The position numbers and the translations under genes were made by a program. Positions 17,834-27,639 of a stretch of DNA of 64,000 nucleotides are shown in pieces (the stretch's first letter is position 1; the number at the start of each line of letters is the position of its first letter). The notes below the pieces were generated by a model. That model made no database searches, had not been told where the DNA came from, and saw only the letters and a program-made list of their open reading frames with translations. The DNA lies in the NCBI GenBank assembly GCA_026005055.1, contig BPKI01000001.1, positions 1,054,001 to 1,118,000 of the forward strand, given 5' to 3'. This stretch comes from Lysobacterales bacterium. Lineage in GTDB: Bacteria > Pseudomonadota > Gammaproteobacteria > Xanthomonadales > BPKI01.

Positions 17834-18460
17834 ATGAGCGGCAGCCTGTTCATCATTTCCGCCCCATCCGGTGCGGGAAAAACCTCTCTGGTCCGTGCCT
17901 TGATCGAGCGCGATCCCGCCGTGCGCCTGTCGGTGTCGCATACCACCCGGCCGCCGCGTCCGGGCGAGCGCCCCGGGGTGGACTACCACTTCGTCGACGA
18001 GGCGCGATTCCTCGATCTGATCGCGCGCGGTGCCTTTCTCGAGCACGCCGAGGTGTTCGGCGCCCGCTACGGAACCTCGGTGGAGGAGGTGGATCCCTGG
18101 TTGGAGCGCGGCATCGACGTTTTCCTGGATATCGACTGGCAAGGCGCCCGCCAGGTGCGGTCCTCGCGCCCGGAGGCCGTGTCCGTTTTCGTGCTGCCAC
18201 CCTCGCGCGAAGTCCTCCTCGAACGCCTGAGGCGGCGGGGCCAGGATTCGCCCGAGGTCATCGCCCGGCGCATGGCCGGCGCGCGGGCGGAGCTCGCGCA
18301 TCATGCCGAATACGATTACCTCTTGGTCAACGACCGCTTCGCGGATGCTCTGGCCGGGCTTCAGTCGATCGTCGCCGCCGCGAGGCTGTCGCGCCGCGTG
18401 CAAATGCGGCGCCAGGCCGATCTGCTCGCCGAGTTGCTCGCCGAGGACGGCTCGGTCTGA
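17834..18460 (+). CDS. gmk: Guanylate kinase
   Basis: Converts GMP to GDP using ATP. The 208-residue protein has the P-loop SAPSGAGKTSLVRA, the GMP-binding SHTTRPPRPGERPGVDYHFV, and DIDWQGARQVR. It sits between yicC and rpoZ-spoT, the conserved order, linking guanine nucleotide supply with the (p)ppGpp enzymes downstream. Confidence 0.97.
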   Translation: MSGSLFIISAPSGAGKTSLVRALIERDPAVRLSVSHTTRPPRPGERPGVDYHFVDEARFLDLIARGAFLEHAEVFGARYGTSVEEVDPWLERGIDVFLDIDWQGARQVRSSRPEAVSVFVLPPSREVLLERLRRRGQDSPEVIARRMAGARAELAHHAEYDYLLVNDRFADALAGLQSIVAAARLSRRVQMRRQADLLAELLAEDGSV

Positions 18461-18714
18461 GCCCTGGGGGATGGCTGAGTCGGTGAGTCAGCCGGCGCCG
18501 AATCCTTTTCCATGCGGGCGAGGCGTGCTCGCGGTCGGTCCTTCCATGAGCCCCGATCCCTGACCGCGACCGATCGCGCGTCGGGCGTCTCGGCTCAGGG
18601 CGATTCGATTCCTCTCCGAGCCGGCGGGGGACCTGCTCGGGCCCTTGATTGCGCAGCGCACAAGGGCCAGCCTACAATTCAGTGAGTCGAAAAGTCGCCG
18701 GCGAGGTCGAAACG

Positions 18715-19002
18715 ATGGCACGGATCACGGTGGAAGACTGTCTCGAGGTGGTCAACAACCGCTTCGAGTTGGTGCTCATGGCGGCGCGCCGGGCGCGCCA
18801 AATCAGCAAAGGTTCCCAGCCCCTGGTGGATGGAGATGACGACAAGCCGACGGTGATCGCTTTGCGCGAGATCGCCGCGGGTGCGGTGAGCGAGGAGTTG
18901 CTGGATGCGGTGGACCGCGCCGAGCGGGAGCGCGCCGAGCGCGAGGCGCTCGCTTGGGCGGAAGCCGAAGTCGAGGACGATCTCGGTAAGGGCGACGACT
19001 GA
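18715..19002 (+). CDS. rpoZ: RNA polymerase omega subunit
   Basis: A 95-residue omega subunit that assists RNA polymerase assembly and contributes to ppGpp binding. It begins [20 protein letters not shown] and contains [13 protein letters not shown] and [13 protein letters not shown]. The ATG at 18715 is fixed by homology; a longer frame upstream is rejected. A -10-like TACAAT lies at 18673-18678, but I find no convincing -35 at the right distance. The 254 bases before it contain no gene, only a hairpin (GGCTGA/TCAGCC near 18473) without a T-run. Confidence 0.95.
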   Translation: MARITVEDCLEVVNNRFELVLMAARRARQISKGSQPLVDGDDDKPTVIALREIAAGAVSEELLDAVDRAERERAEREALAWAEAEVEDDLGKGDD

Positions 19003-19033
19003 GTCGTCCGCTCCCGGACGACGAGGGAATGCC

Positions 19034-21196
19034 ATGCCTCCGGTCTCGACAGACGAACGGTCGGCGACCGGAATGACGGCCGATGTGGCCGTTCTCATCG
19101 ACAAGGTCCGCGGTTATCTCGGTCCCGAGCAGGCCGAGCGCGTCCGTCGCGCGTACGAGCTCGGCGCCAGGGCGCACGAGGGCCAGTCGCGGCGCTCGGG
19201 CGAACCCTACATCACCCATCCCGTCGCCGTTGCGCACATCCTCGCCGACCTCGGTCTCGACGCCGAGACACTGTGCGCGGCCATCCTCCACGACACGCTC
19301 GAGGACACCCCGCTCGGCCGCGAGGAAATCGTGGAGCACTTCGGAGAGGTCGTCGCGGAGCTGGTCGAGGGTGTGACCAAGCTCGACCGCGTGCGTTTCC
19401 GCAGTCGGCAGGAGGCCGATGCGGAGAGTTTCCGCAAGATGGTGTTGGCGATGGCGCGGGATCTGCGCGTCATCCTGGTCAAGCTCGCCGACCGCTTGCA
19501 CAACATGCGCACGCTCGATGCCATGGAGCCTGCGGCCCGGCGGCGCATCGCGCGGGAGACGCTCGAAGTCTATGCGCCGATCGCGCAGCGTCTCGGCATG
19601 AACCGATTCAAGGCCGAGCTTCAGGATTTGGGATTCCGCGCGCTGCATCCGCTTCGTCATCGGGTCATCGAGCAGCGGCTGCGGGCGGTCTACGGGCTTC
19701 GCCGTGAGACCATGGCGCGCATCGAGGCGCAGATCGGGGAAGCGCTCGAGCGAGCCGGCCTCAGGGCTCGGATCGTCAGCCGGGTCAAGTCGCCCTACGG
19801 CATCTACCGCAAGATGCGGACCGAGCAGAAGAGCTTCGAGCAGGTCACGGACGTTTACGGCTTCCGCATCGTCGTGGCCGAGCCGCTTCAGTGCTACTTG
19901 GCGCTCGGACTGGTGCACGGGCTGTTCAAGCCGGTGGAGGGGCGCTTCAAGGACTTCATCGCCATACCCAAGGCGAACGGCTACCAGTCGCTGCACACGG
20001 TGCTCTTCGGGCCGAACGGGGTTCCGCTCGAGCTTCAGATCCGTACCGAGGACATGGATATCGTCGCCGAGCGCGGCGTGGCTGCGCATTGGATCTACAA
20101 GACCGCCTCGACCTCGGTGAGCAACGCCCAGCTGCGTGCGCGCCAATGGCTGGAGAAGCTCGTCGAGCACGAGCGCGAATCCGCGAGCTCGCTCGAGTTC
20201 CTCGAGCACGTCAAGGTCGACCTCTTCCCCGAGGAGGTCTACGTGTTCACCCCCCGCGGCGACATCCTCTCCTTGCCCCGAAACGCCACCGCTCTCGACT
20301 TCGCCTTCGCGGTCCACACCGACGTCGGTTGCCATGCCGTGGCAGCGCGCGTGGATGGCCGGCTGGCGCCCTTGCGGGCCCGTCTGCAAAGCGGCCAGAC
20401 GGTGGAGATCATCACCGCCAAGAGCGCACAGCCCACGGCGGCCTGGCTCGATTGGGTGGTGACCGGCAAGGCACGCACCGCGATCCGGCACCAGCTCAAG
20501 CGTCTCCAGCACGAGGATGCGGTGGAGATCGGTCACCGGATGCTCGACGCCGCCCTGGTGGCCCGCGCGGACTCCCTCGACAACATCCCTCAGGCGGTGC
20601 TCGATGACTATCTAACGCGGCATGGCTTCCGGCGCCTGGAGGAGCTGCTCGCCGAGATCGCGCAGGGCAATCGCCTGCCACAGCAGGTTGCCGAGGAGCT
20701 TAAGCGCACGGCTCGCCACCGGACGCGGAGCAATGCGCCCGCGCCCGAAAGGGAGAAGCTGCTCATCACCGGCGCCGAGCGCGGCGTGATCAGCTTCGCC
20801 CAGTGCTGCTATCCGCTCCCCGGTGACGAGATCGGCGGATTCCTGTCGGTCGGCAAGGGTATCGTCGTGCACCGGCGGGAGTGCCCGAACTTTGCCGAAC
20901 TCTCCCGCCAGGCCGATCGCACGATGGCGATGGACTGGGATCGCCGGGTCCAGGGCGACTACCGCGTCGGCTTGAAGGTGGCCGTGGACAACCGACCCGG
21001 GGTTCTCGCCCAGGTGGCGGCGGCGATCGCAGAGCGCGGCTCGAACATCGAGAACGTGGAATACCAGGAGCGCGATCAGGCGGTGGCGACGATCCTGCTC
21101 GTGATCGAGGTGCGCGACCGCCGACATCTCGCCGATGTCCTGCGCGCGCTTCGCCATCTTCCGGTGTTGCACGGCGTGGAGCGCGTCATCGGCTAA
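19034..21196 (+). CDS. spoT: Bifunctional (p)ppGpp synthetase/hydrolase
   Basis: A 720-residue RelA/SpoT homologue that makes and degrades the stringent alarmone. The hydrolase HD domain keeps its catalytic H86-D87 and E90-D91 (ILHDTLEDT), so hydrolysis is expected, which argues for SpoT rather than RelA. The synthetase domain has VKSPYGIYRKM, DVYGFRIVV and FIAIPKANGYQSLHT. A TGS domain (VYVFTPRGDILSLPRNATAL) and a C-terminal ACT domain (RPGVLAQVAAAIAERGSNIE) follow. An internal ATG at 19073 is an alternative start. rpoZ-spoT-recG is the classical gammaproteobacterial order. Confidence 0.96.
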   Translation: MPPVSTDERSATGMTADVAVLIDKVRGYLGPEQAERVRRAYELGARAHEGQSRRSGEPYITHPVAVAHILADLGLDAETLCAAILHDTLEDTPLGREEIVEHFGEVVAELVEGVTKLDRVRFRSRQEADAESFRKMVLAMARDLRVILVKLADRLHNMRTLDAMEPAARRRIARETLEVYAPIAQRLGMNRFKAELQDLGFRALHPLRHRVIEQRLRAVYGLRRETMARIEAQIGEALERAGLRARIVSRVKSPYGIYRKMRTEQKSFEQVTDVYGFRIVVAEPLQCYLALGLVHGLFKPVEGRFKDFIAIPKANGYQSLHTVLFGPNGVPLELQIRTEDMDIVAERGVAAHWIYKTASTSVSNAQLRARQWLEKLVEHERESASSLEFLEHVKVDLFPEEVYVFTPRGDILSLPRNATALDFAFAVHTDVGCHAVAARVDGRLAPLRARLQSGQTVEIITAKSAQPTAAWLDWVVTGKARTAIRHQLKRLQHEDAVEIGHRMLDAALVARADSLDNIPQAVLDDYLTRHGFRRLEELLAEIAQGNRLPQQVAEELKRTARHRTRSNAPAPEREKLLITGAERGVISFAQCCYPLPGDEIGGFLSVGKGIVVHRRECPNFAELSRQADRTMAMDWDRRVQGDYRVGLKVAVDNRPGVLAQVAAAIAERGSNIENVEYQERDQAVATILLVIEVRDRRHLADVLRALRHLPVLHGVERVIG

Positions 21197-21235
21197 GATG
21201 GCCTCTTGAGGAGGATTTCGGCGAAGAGGCCGTCC

Positions 21236-21622
21236 ATGAGCAGGCAAGTCATCCTCACCGAGGACGCGCCCGCGGCGATCGGCACCTATTCACAGGCGGT
21301 GCGGGTCGGAACGACCGTCTACGTCTCCGGGCAGATTCCGCTCGACCCCCGCACCGGCGAGCTGGTCTGCGGCGACATCGAGGCGGAGATCCGGCGAGTG
21401 TTCGACAACCTGGAGGCGATTTGCGAGGCGGCCGGAGGCTCGCTCGGCAAGATCGTCAAGCTCAACGTCTTCCTCACCGATCTCGCGCACTTTCCCCTGC
21501 TCAACCGGATCATGGGCGAGTATTTCGAGCCGCCTTATCCGGCGCGCGCGGCGATCGGAGTGGCCGCGTTGCCTCGGGGCGCGAGGGTCGAGATGGACGC
21601 CGTGCTCGTCCTCGAGGCGTGA
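21236..21622 (+). CDS. ridA: RidA-family enamine/imine deaminase
   Basis: A 128-residue Rid protein that hydrolyses reactive enamines/imines released by PLP enzymes. It has [20 protein letters not shown] and the C-terminal [19 protein letters not shown], which contains the active-site arginine. The ATG at 21236 (MSRQVILT) is chosen over an upstream start 10 codons earlier. It sits between spoT and recG, a common arrangement, and its stop overlaps the recG GTG start. Confidence 0.94.
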   Translation: MSRQVILTEDAPAAIGTYSQAVRVGTTVYVSGQIPLDPRTGELVCGDIEAEIRRVFDNLEAICEAAGGSLGKIVKLNVFLTDLAHFPLLNRIMGEYFEPPYPARAAIGVAALPRGARVEMDAVLVLEA

Positions 21623-23712
21623 TCGCTCGCGGCGGCGGCGATACGCCGAGCGACCGCCCCCTCGCCGCGGTTCCGGGGGTCGGAGCGGTCCTCGCCGAGC
21701 GGCTCGCTCGGCGCGGCCTGCACCGGGTGCGCGATCTGTGGCTGCTGCTTCCGCTGCGTTGGGAGGACCGCACCCGTCGCACCCCGTTGTCGAGTCTCGT
21801 GCCGGGACGGGAGGCTCTCATCGAGGGCACGGTATCTGCCGTCGAAACGGGTTTCCGCTTCCGACCCCAATTGCGGATCGTGATCGGAGACGAGAGCGGC
21901 GCGACCCTTTCGCTGCGTTTCTTCCATCTGCGCGGGGGCTTTCTCGCCGGCTTGCGGCCGGGTGAGCGGCTGCGTTGCTTCGGTTCGGTGCGGATCGGCC
22001 CGCATGGCTTCGAGATGGTTCATCCCGAGGTGCGACGACTGGGGAAGGACGAGTCTCCACCCTTGCCCGACCGCCTGACGCCGATTTACCCCTCGGTGGA
22101 AGGCATCACCCAGGGGCGGATGCGGCTGCTCGTCGAGCGAGCGCTTTCGCTCTTGCCGGAAGGGGAAGAGGACGTGCTCGACCCCCTCCTCGACCGCCGA
22201 CTCCGCCTGCCGCCGTTCGCCGAGGCGCTGCGATTCGTCCATCGTCCGCCGCCAGGCACGCCGGTCGAATCCCTGCTCGAGGGCCGACACCCGGCCGTGC
22301 GCCGCCTCGCCTTCGAGGAGCTCCTGGCGCAGCGCGTGGCGATGCTGTTGCGTCGCGCCCGCATCGCGGCGAGGCGCGCGCCGCCGCTCGGTGCCCTCGA
22401 GCAGGCCCGGGTGCGCCTGGCCGCCGTACTTCCTTTCGCGCTCACCGCGACACAGGAACGGGTGATCGAGGAGATCGGAGCTGAGCTCGGCAGCGAGCGA
22501 CCGATGCTGCGGCTGCTCCAGGGCGATGTGGGTTCCGGCAAAACGGTGGTGGCCGCGCATGCCCTGCTCCAGGCGGTGCTGAGCGGGCATCAGGGCGCCT
22601 TGCTCGCTCCGACCGAGATCCTCGCCGAGCAGCATGCGGCGACGCTCAGGCGCTGGTTCTCGCCGCTCGGGATCGAGGTCGTGCTGCTCTCGGGGAAGCT
22701 CAAGGGCCGAGCTCGGCGCGAGGCGCTCGCCGCGCTCGCCGGCGGGGCGGGGGTCGCGGTGGGTACGCACGCGCTGATCCAGGATCCGGTGGTCTTCCGT
22801 TCCCTCGCCCTCGTGGTGGTGGACGAGCAGCATCGCTTCGGCGTGCACCAGCGCCTGGCGCTGCGGGAAAAAGGCGAGACCGGCGAGCGGATGCCGCATC
22901 AGCTCGTGATGACCGCCACCCCCATTCCGCGCACGCTCGCGATGACCCGTTTCGCCGATCTCGACGTCTCCTCGCTCGAGGGCAAGCCCCCGGGGCGGCA
23001 GCCGGTGCAGACGCTGCTCTTTCCCGCGACCCGTCGAGCCGAGCTCATCCGCAAAGTCGGCGCCTACTGCGCTCGGGGAGGGCAGGCCTACTGGATCTGC
23101 ACCTTGATCGAGGAGTCCGAGCAGGTGGAAGCGCAGGCCGCCGAGAGCGTGCGCGACGAGCTGGTCGCCGCTCTTCCGCAGCTCGCGGTGGGCCTCGTCC
23201 ACGGCCGCATGAAGTCCGCGCAAAAACAGGCCGTGATGGATGCCTTCGCGGCCGGCCGCATCGCGCTCCTCGTCGCCACGACCGTGGTCGAAGTGGGTGT
23301 GGACGTGCCCGGCGCGACCCTGATGGTGATCGAGAACGCGGAAAGGCTGGGATTGGCTCAACTCCACCAACTTCGCGGCCGCGTTGGGCGGGGCAGCGCG
23401 AGCTCCTACTGCGTGCTCGTTTACCAGCCGCCGCTCAGCGATCTGGCGCGAGCGCGCCTGCATATCATGCGCGAGACCGACGATGGCTTCCGCATCGCCG
23501 AGAAGGACCTCGAGCTGCGCGGTCCGGGCGAGTTCCTCGGCACGCGTCAAACCGGGATCACCGAGTTCCGCATCGCCGATCTCGGGCGCGACCGGGATCT
23601 CTTGCCCGAGGTCGCTCGTCTGGCCGATGAGCTGCTCGCCGCCGATCCGCAACGGGCGGAGCGTCTGGCCGCCTTCTGGCTCGGGGAGGCGCTGCGCTAT
23701 GGTGAGGCCTGA
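21619..23712 (+). CDS. recG: ATP-dependent DNA helicase RecG
   Basis: RecG reverses stalled forks and branch-migrates Holliday junctions. The 697-residue protein has the N-terminal wedge/OB region ([19 protein letters not shown]), Walker [18 protein letters not shown], the DEQH box [26 protein letters not shown], and [17 protein letters not shown]. The GTG at 21619 overlaps the ridA stop (GTGA) and gives the expected length. The longer upstream frame is shadow of spoT and ridA. Confidence 0.95.
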   Translation: MIARGGGDTPSDRPLAAVPGVGAVLAERLARRGLHRVRDLWLLLPLRWEDRTRRTPLSSLVPGREALIEGTVSAVETGFRFRPQLRIVIGDESGATLSLRFFHLRGGFLAGLRPGERLRCFGSVRIGPHGFEMVHPEVRRLGKDESPPLPDRLTPIYPSVEGITQGRMRLLVERALSLLPEGEEDVLDPLLDRRLRLPPFAEALRFVHRPPPGTPVESLLEGRHPAVRRLAFEELLAQRVAMLLRRARIAARRAPPLGALEQARVRLAAVLPFALTATQERVIEEIGAELGSERPMLRLLQGDVGSGKTVVAAHALLQAVLSGHQGALLAPTEILAEQHAATLRRWFSPLGIEVVLLSGKLKGRARREALAALAGGAGVAVGTHALIQDPVVFRSLALVVVDEQHRFGVHQRLALREKGETGERMPHQLVMTATPIPRTLAMTRFADLDVSSLEGKPPGRQPVQTLLFPATRRAELIRKVGAYCARGGQAYWICTLIEESEQVEAQAAESVRDELVAALPQLAVGLVHGRMKSAQKQAVMDAFAAGRIALLVATTVVEVGVDVPGATLMVIENAERLGLAQLHQLRGRVGRGSASSYCVLVYQPPLSDLARARLHIMRETDDGFRIAEKDLELRGPGEFLGTRQTGITEFRIADLGRDRDLLPEVARLADELLAADPQRAERLAAFWLGEALRYGEA

Positions 23713-23757
23713 ACCCCGTCACTCACGCTTGCGCAGGTTCGAGGAGCGGGAGGTTTC

Positions 23758-24684
23758 ATGAAGCTGCTGATCGACACCGACCCTGGCGTGGACGATGCCT
23801 GGGCGATTTTGATGGCGCTCGCCGATCCGGGGGTCGAGATGCTCGGCCTGAGCGTGGTCGCCGGAAACGTCGGGCTCGGCCACTGCCTGCGCAACGCCTG
23901 CAAGCTGCTCGAGGTCGCGGGCCGCGAGGACATCCCCGTGTTCCCTGGGGCAGCGCATGCGATCGCGGGGGAGATCGAACGCGCCGATTTCGTGCACGGC
24001 CGCGATGGCTTCGGCGACACCGGCTATCTGCCGCCGCGCAAGCAGCCGGAGCAGGAGCACGCGGCGAGCGCGATCGTGCGCCTGGCGCGCGCCCATGCGG
24101 GCGAGCTTTGCCTGGTGGCGCTCGGTCCGCTGACCAACCTCGCCCTCGCCCTCGCGCTCGATCCCGGCCTTCCCCGATGCGTGGGTCGGCTGGTGGTGAT
24201 GGGCGGGGCGCTCGATGCTCGAGGCAATCTCGAACGCGCGGCGGTCGAGTTCAACTTCGGCGCCGATCCGGAAGCCGCTCGGGCAGTGTTGCGGGCTTTC
24301 CCAAGGGTGGAGCTGGTGGACTGGTCGGCCACGCTCGCGCACCTACTGCCGCTCGCCGAGCTTGACGCCTGGCTTGCGACCGGCGAGCGAAGAGCGCGCT
24401 TTTATCGGGCGATCGCGCGCAGAGCGATCGCCTTTCAGCAGCGTCTGCATCCGGGGCTGGTGCACGCCGCCGATGCGCTGGCCATGTGCGTCGCGCTCGC
24501 GCCGGAAAGCGTCGAGGCGGTCGAGGAGATCGCGGTTCGCGTCGAAGTCGCGGGCCGCGACACCCGGGGAATGAGCGTGAACCTCGCCAAGCGCCGGGGG
24601 GAGGGTCGAGGCGGCGTGCTCGCGGTGCGGCGCGTGCGCGAGGCGATTCTCCGCCAGCGACTGGCTTCGGCCTTTCGCCCCTGA
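23758..24684 (+). CDS. Inosine-uridine preferring nucleoside hydrolase
   Basis: A 308-residue calcium-dependent N-ribohydrolase that cleaves ribonucleosides to base and ribose. The N-terminal LLIDTDPGVDDAWAI is the metal-binding DxDxGxDD signature; LVALGPLTNLALAL and VVMGGALDARGN are also typical. The active-site histidine region is present (LHPGLVHAADALAM). Substrate range within the IU/CU group cannot be told. It is followed by a 14-bp perfect palindrome (24708-24721) before the next gene. Confidence 0.93.
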   Translation: MKLLIDTDPGVDDAWAILMALADPGVEMLGLSVVAGNVGLGHCLRNACKLLEVAGREDIPVFPGAAHAIAGEIERADFVHGRDGFGDTGYLPPRKQPEQEHAASAIVRLARAHAGELCLVALGPLTNLALALALDPGLPRCVGRLVVMGGALDARGNLERAAVEFNFGADPEAARAVLRAFPRVELVDWSATLAHLLPLAELDAWLATGERRARFYRAIARRAIAFQQRLHPGLVHAADALAMCVALAPESVEAVEEIAVRVEVAGRDTRGMSVNLAKRRGEGRGGVLAVRRVREAILRQRLASAFRP

Positions 24685-24821
24685 GCGCAGGTGGCGTTCA
24701 GCGAATCGTCACCGCGGTGACCGGGAAGGGGGCTACCCTTCCTCGGCCAGCCGGCGTCACCGCGCAAAAATCCTCGCGTCGGATGCCTGGTCCGCCGAAA
24801 TGCTCCGGGGGAGCTTCGCCG

Positions 24822-25856
24822 ATGCGCGCATTCCTCGCCATTCTGCTCGCCGCTTGCTTGGCCGCCGGCGTCACTGCCGGGGAGCGTGTGCTGCCCGTGC
24901 TCAGCCTCGACGGGAGCATGGACGGTGAGGATTCCGATCATCCGGCGATGTATTTCAGCTACGAAGGGCTTGAATTCCGGCTCGATGCGAGCGGTCCGGA
25001 CCCGCTCGGGCCTTTCGACCGGCTCACGATCTTCCTCCCGCGGGTCGGCGGTATCGAGGAGGAGCGGCCCTTCCTGAGCGTGCACGCCCGAAGAGGCGAG
25101 GCCTTCGATCCGGAGCAGGTCCATGTGAGCGAGGACGGCAAACTGCTGATCCTCAAGCTGCGTTCCGAGCAAGCTGCCCGGTGGCTGTTCGTGGACACGC
25201 GGCAGGCGGCGGCGATCGGGGAGCTGCCCGAGGATCGAGTGATCCTCGAGGATGGCCAGCTCAGTTGGGAGGGGGCGCCGCCGGAGCTCGACCGCCGCCT
25301 TCTGGCGCTGGTGGCGCTCGATCCCTGGGAACGGGCGCTGTGGCCGCAGCATGAGGTGGCCATTCGTGACGGCCGGGCGATCGTCGAGGAATGGCTCCAA
25401 AAGGAGGCCACCCAGGGCTTCGACGCGGAGGCGGTGGGGCTGGTGCGGCGACTGATGGCGGCCCCGGTGCAGGCGATCGCCCCCGAGCGACTGATCGGGG
25501 TATGGCGCGTCCGCAGCATCCAAGCGGGTTCCCTCGGCGTCTTCGTCTATCCCTTCTTCGCCGCCCGGATCGAGCGCGCCGGCGAGCAGCTTCGGCTGAG
25601 CAAGACGAGCGGCTCACAGCGACGACAGGGGTTGCTGTTCGCCAGCCGTGGCGGCCCCGAGGCACTGATCTTCCTCGGTGGAGCGACCGTGCACGATGAG
25701 CCTGCGATCAGCTATAGCGGTCTCGATCCGCAGTCGCAGGGCCCTCGAGAGAGCGACAGCGTCGGGGTGCTCTGGCAGCTCGGGCCCGATCATCTCATCG
25801 TACTGCTCGATGCCGACTACGGCACCGGCTTCGAGATCTACGAATTGAAGCGATGA
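24822..25856 (+). CDS. Secreted protein resembling the DUF4893 family
   Basis: A 344-residue exported protein with a signal peptide (MRAFLAILLAACLAAGVTAG). The N-terminal half is a beta-rich unknown. Residues about 205-344 contain GVWRVRSIQAGSLGVFVYP and KTSGSQRRQGLLF, phrases I associate with DUF4893, whose function is unknown. That assignment is from memory and moderate. The ATG at 24822 follows a GGGGGAG ribosome site and begins the signal peptide. The next gene overlaps it by 4 bases, so they form an operon. Confidence 0.65.
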   Translation: MRAFLAILLAACLAAGVTAGERVLPVLSLDGSMDGEDSDHPAMYFSYEGLEFRLDASGPDPLGPFDRLTIFLPRVGGIEEERPFLSVHARRGEAFDPEQVHVSEDGKLLILKLRSEQAARWLFVDTRQAAAIGELPEDRVILEDGQLSWEGAPPELDRRLLALVALDPWERALWPQHEVAIRDGRAIVEEWLQKEATQGFDAEAVGLVRRLMAAPVQAIAPERLIGVWRVRSIQAGSLGVFVYPFFAARIERAGEQLRLSKTSGSQRRQGLLFASRGGPEALIFLGGATVHDEPAISYSGLDPQSQGPRESDSVGVLWQLGPDHLIVLLDADYGTGFEIYELKR

Positions 25857-27097
25857 GGAAGGTCCGGCGCGTGGTTTTCGGCATCCTCGCAACGTCACTG
25901 GCCTTGCTTGCCATCGGCCTCGTTTTCGCTTTCTTCCTGAGCGGCGGCTTCGAGCGCTGGCGCGCCGAGCGCGAGGTGGCCGAGCGCGGGTTCGAGGCCA
26001 CCGAGCAAATCGACATCGACGGCATCTTCAGGATGCGCATCCCCAGGGGCTGGCGGCGCGATCTCGCCCGCGAGGCGCTGTCCGGAGATGCCCCCTATGC
26101 CGAGGAGGGCGGCGTGCGCTCCGGGCCGCGGCTCGCCAACCCTGAGTTCGCTCGCGCCTTCCTCGTGCTCGGGCGCTACAGCGATGCGAGCGGCTGGCCG
26201 AGGATGAGCGCCGAGGCGGAGGTTCAGGTGCCGACGCCCGATGCCTTGCCATGGGAGCCCAATCCGCCGCAGCGGCCGCCGGGGATTCCCATCTGGAGGG
26301 GGCACCAGCGCGAGGAGGAAGGCGTTGTCTATGTCGACGCCCTCGTGAGCGCGCAGGAGCTCGAGCGTGCCCCGCAGGTCCTGTTCCATGCGCGCCGTTC
26401 GGGCGTTCGCGTCATGCTTCGTTCGGCGCCGGGGGTCTATTCGCTCGAGCAGGCCATCGCGATCGCTCGGGAAATGGCGCTCAGCATCGAGCCGGACCCA
26501 GCGGTCATGGCGCGACTTCTCGAGGAGTACCGCGCCCGCGCAGCAGACAAGCTCGCCGCTGCCGAGCGCTCCCGAGCTCTGGTCCGCGAGCACTTCGGCA
26601 TCGAGACCATCGCCCTGCGCTGGGATCCGGCACAGCTTCTGCCTGAAGGGAGCTTCCTGCAGAGCACCAAGGACACCGTCAAGCTCGTCTATCGGCTCGG
26701 CGAGTTGCCCCGTAGCACAGGCGAGGATCCGGAAAGGGCACTCGCGCGCTATCGCCTCCAGAGCGAGGGTCTCGATCCCGCGTTGCTGGCGAGGCTGCCG
26801 CTTGCCGCGGATGGGCGACCGAGGCTGCGGATCTTCGCGGTGTGGAAAGCGGCGGATGGCGGAATGGCCTTCGCGGACCTCGACCGGCGCGAGCCGCGCG
26901 GCTACCACGATCCTTCGATCGCCCTGACCCGGGCGCTCGTTCCCACGCTCCGCGAGGACGCGCTCGCGATCTTCTGGATCGAGGACTTTTCTTGGACCGA
27001 GACCGCGCGGATCGCCGCGATGCTCGCCACGAGCCAGGCCATCCGCCAGGCTGCCGAAGCCGGAAGGCCGCCCTGGGTGCGCCGGACTCCGCCCTGA
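25853..27097 (+). CDS. Membrane-anchored protein of unknown function
   Basis: A 414-residue protein with one N-terminal membrane anchor (about 9-30) and a large periplasmic part. No motif is recognised. Residues about 50-215 have a mixed alpha/beta pattern starting [18 protein letters not shown], which resembles the start of lipoprotein-like domains that bind the envelope; 215-250 is a charged helix. It is coupled to the preceding secreted protein by ATGA overlap. Function is unknown; envelope maintenance is only a guess. Confidence 0.6.
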   Translation: MRKVRRVVFGILATSLALLAIGLVFAFFLSGGFERWRAEREVAERGFEATEQIDIDGIFRMRIPRGWRRDLAREALSGDAPYAEEGGVRSGPRLANPEFARAFLVLGRYSDASGWPRMSAEAEVQVPTPDALPWEPNPPQRPPGIPIWRGHQREEEGVVYVDALVSAQELERAPQVLFHARRSGVRVMLRSAPGVYSLEQAIAIAREMALSIEPDPAVMARLLEEYRARAADKLAAAERSRALVREHFGIETIALRWDPAQLLPEGSFLQSTKDTVKLVYRLGELPRSTGEDPERALARYRLQSEGLDPALLARLPLAADGRPRLRIFAVWKAADGGMAFADLDRREPRGYHDPSIALTRALVPTLREDALAIFWIEDFSWTETARIAAMLATSQAIRQAAEAGRPPWVRRTPP

Positions 27098-27214
27098 GCG
27101 TCCCCACGACAGGCCTTGCCCCGGGGCGCTTGGTTCTCCTCCCGATGATCGAAAGCGCCCTGCGGCGCGCCCCACGCCCCTTTGGCCGCCCGGTCTGGCT
27201 GGCGCGTCGGGAGG

Positions 27215-27249
27215 TTGAGCCTGGGGGCGCTTGCGGCTATGCTGAAGCG
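27215..27249 (+). promoter_or_regulatory. Sigma-70-type promoter of rpmE2
   Basis: TTGAGC (27215-27220) and TATGCT (27238-27243) are separated by exactly 17 bases, placing the start point near 27250, about 27 bases before the rpmE2 ATG. Confidence 0.55.
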
Positions 27250-27276
27250 CTTTTTGACACGGCTTTGCGGTGCAAC

Positions 27277-27534
27277 ATGAAACCGAACATCCACCCCGAA
27301 TACCGCCCGGTGGTCTTCCTCGACGTCTCCTGCGACTTCGCGTTCCTGACGCGCTCGACCAAGACCAGCAAGGAGACCATCCGCTGGGAGGATGGCAACG
27401 AGTATCCCGTGATCAAGGTCGAGGTCTCCAGCGCTTCGCATCCGTTTTACACGGGCAAGCACAAAGTCGTGGAGAGCGGCGGTCGCGTGGACAAGTTCCG
27501 TCGCCGTTACGGTACGCCCAAGAGCGGACGGTAA
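27277..27534 (+). CDS. rpmE2: Ribosomal protein bL31, type B (zinc-independent)
   Basis: An 85-residue L31 paralogue of the C-minus type. It starts [18 protein letters not shown] and contains [20 protein letters not shown], the L31 signature, but has a single cysteine instead of the zinc-binding CxxC pairs of type A. Type B copies replace zinc-bearing L31 under zinc limitation in several bacteria. In Xanthomonas-like genomes this gene commonly lies beside gltA, as here. I see no obvious Zur palindrome at the promoter, so it may be the only L31 rather than a zinc-responsive spare. Confidence 0.94.
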   Translation: MKPNIHPEYRPVVFLDVSCDFAFLTRSTKTSKETIRWEDGNEYPVIKVEVSSASHPFYTGKHKVVESGGRVDKFRRRYGTPKSGR

Positions 27535-27639
27535 TCCGCGCGCGCCTGGCTCGTCGCGCTGGCGCCGATTCGATCTGTGGCCCGTTCGTCCGCTCCGGCG
27601 CGAAGCGCTGGTCGCGCCCTTTCTCCGAGGTGAGCAGCG

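Noticed and set aside
18473-18493. Hairpin GGCTGA...TCAGCC after gmk as a terminator
   Set aside because: Short stem and no T-run on either strand.
21535-23652. Open minus-strand frame of 705 codons opposite recG
   Set aside because: Antisense shadow of a fully recognisable helicase; low-complexity, no start signals.
27116-27155. GGGCGCTT/AAGCGCCC inverted repeat after the membrane-anchored unknown gene as a terminator
   Set aside because: Loop of about 20 bases and no T-run downstream.
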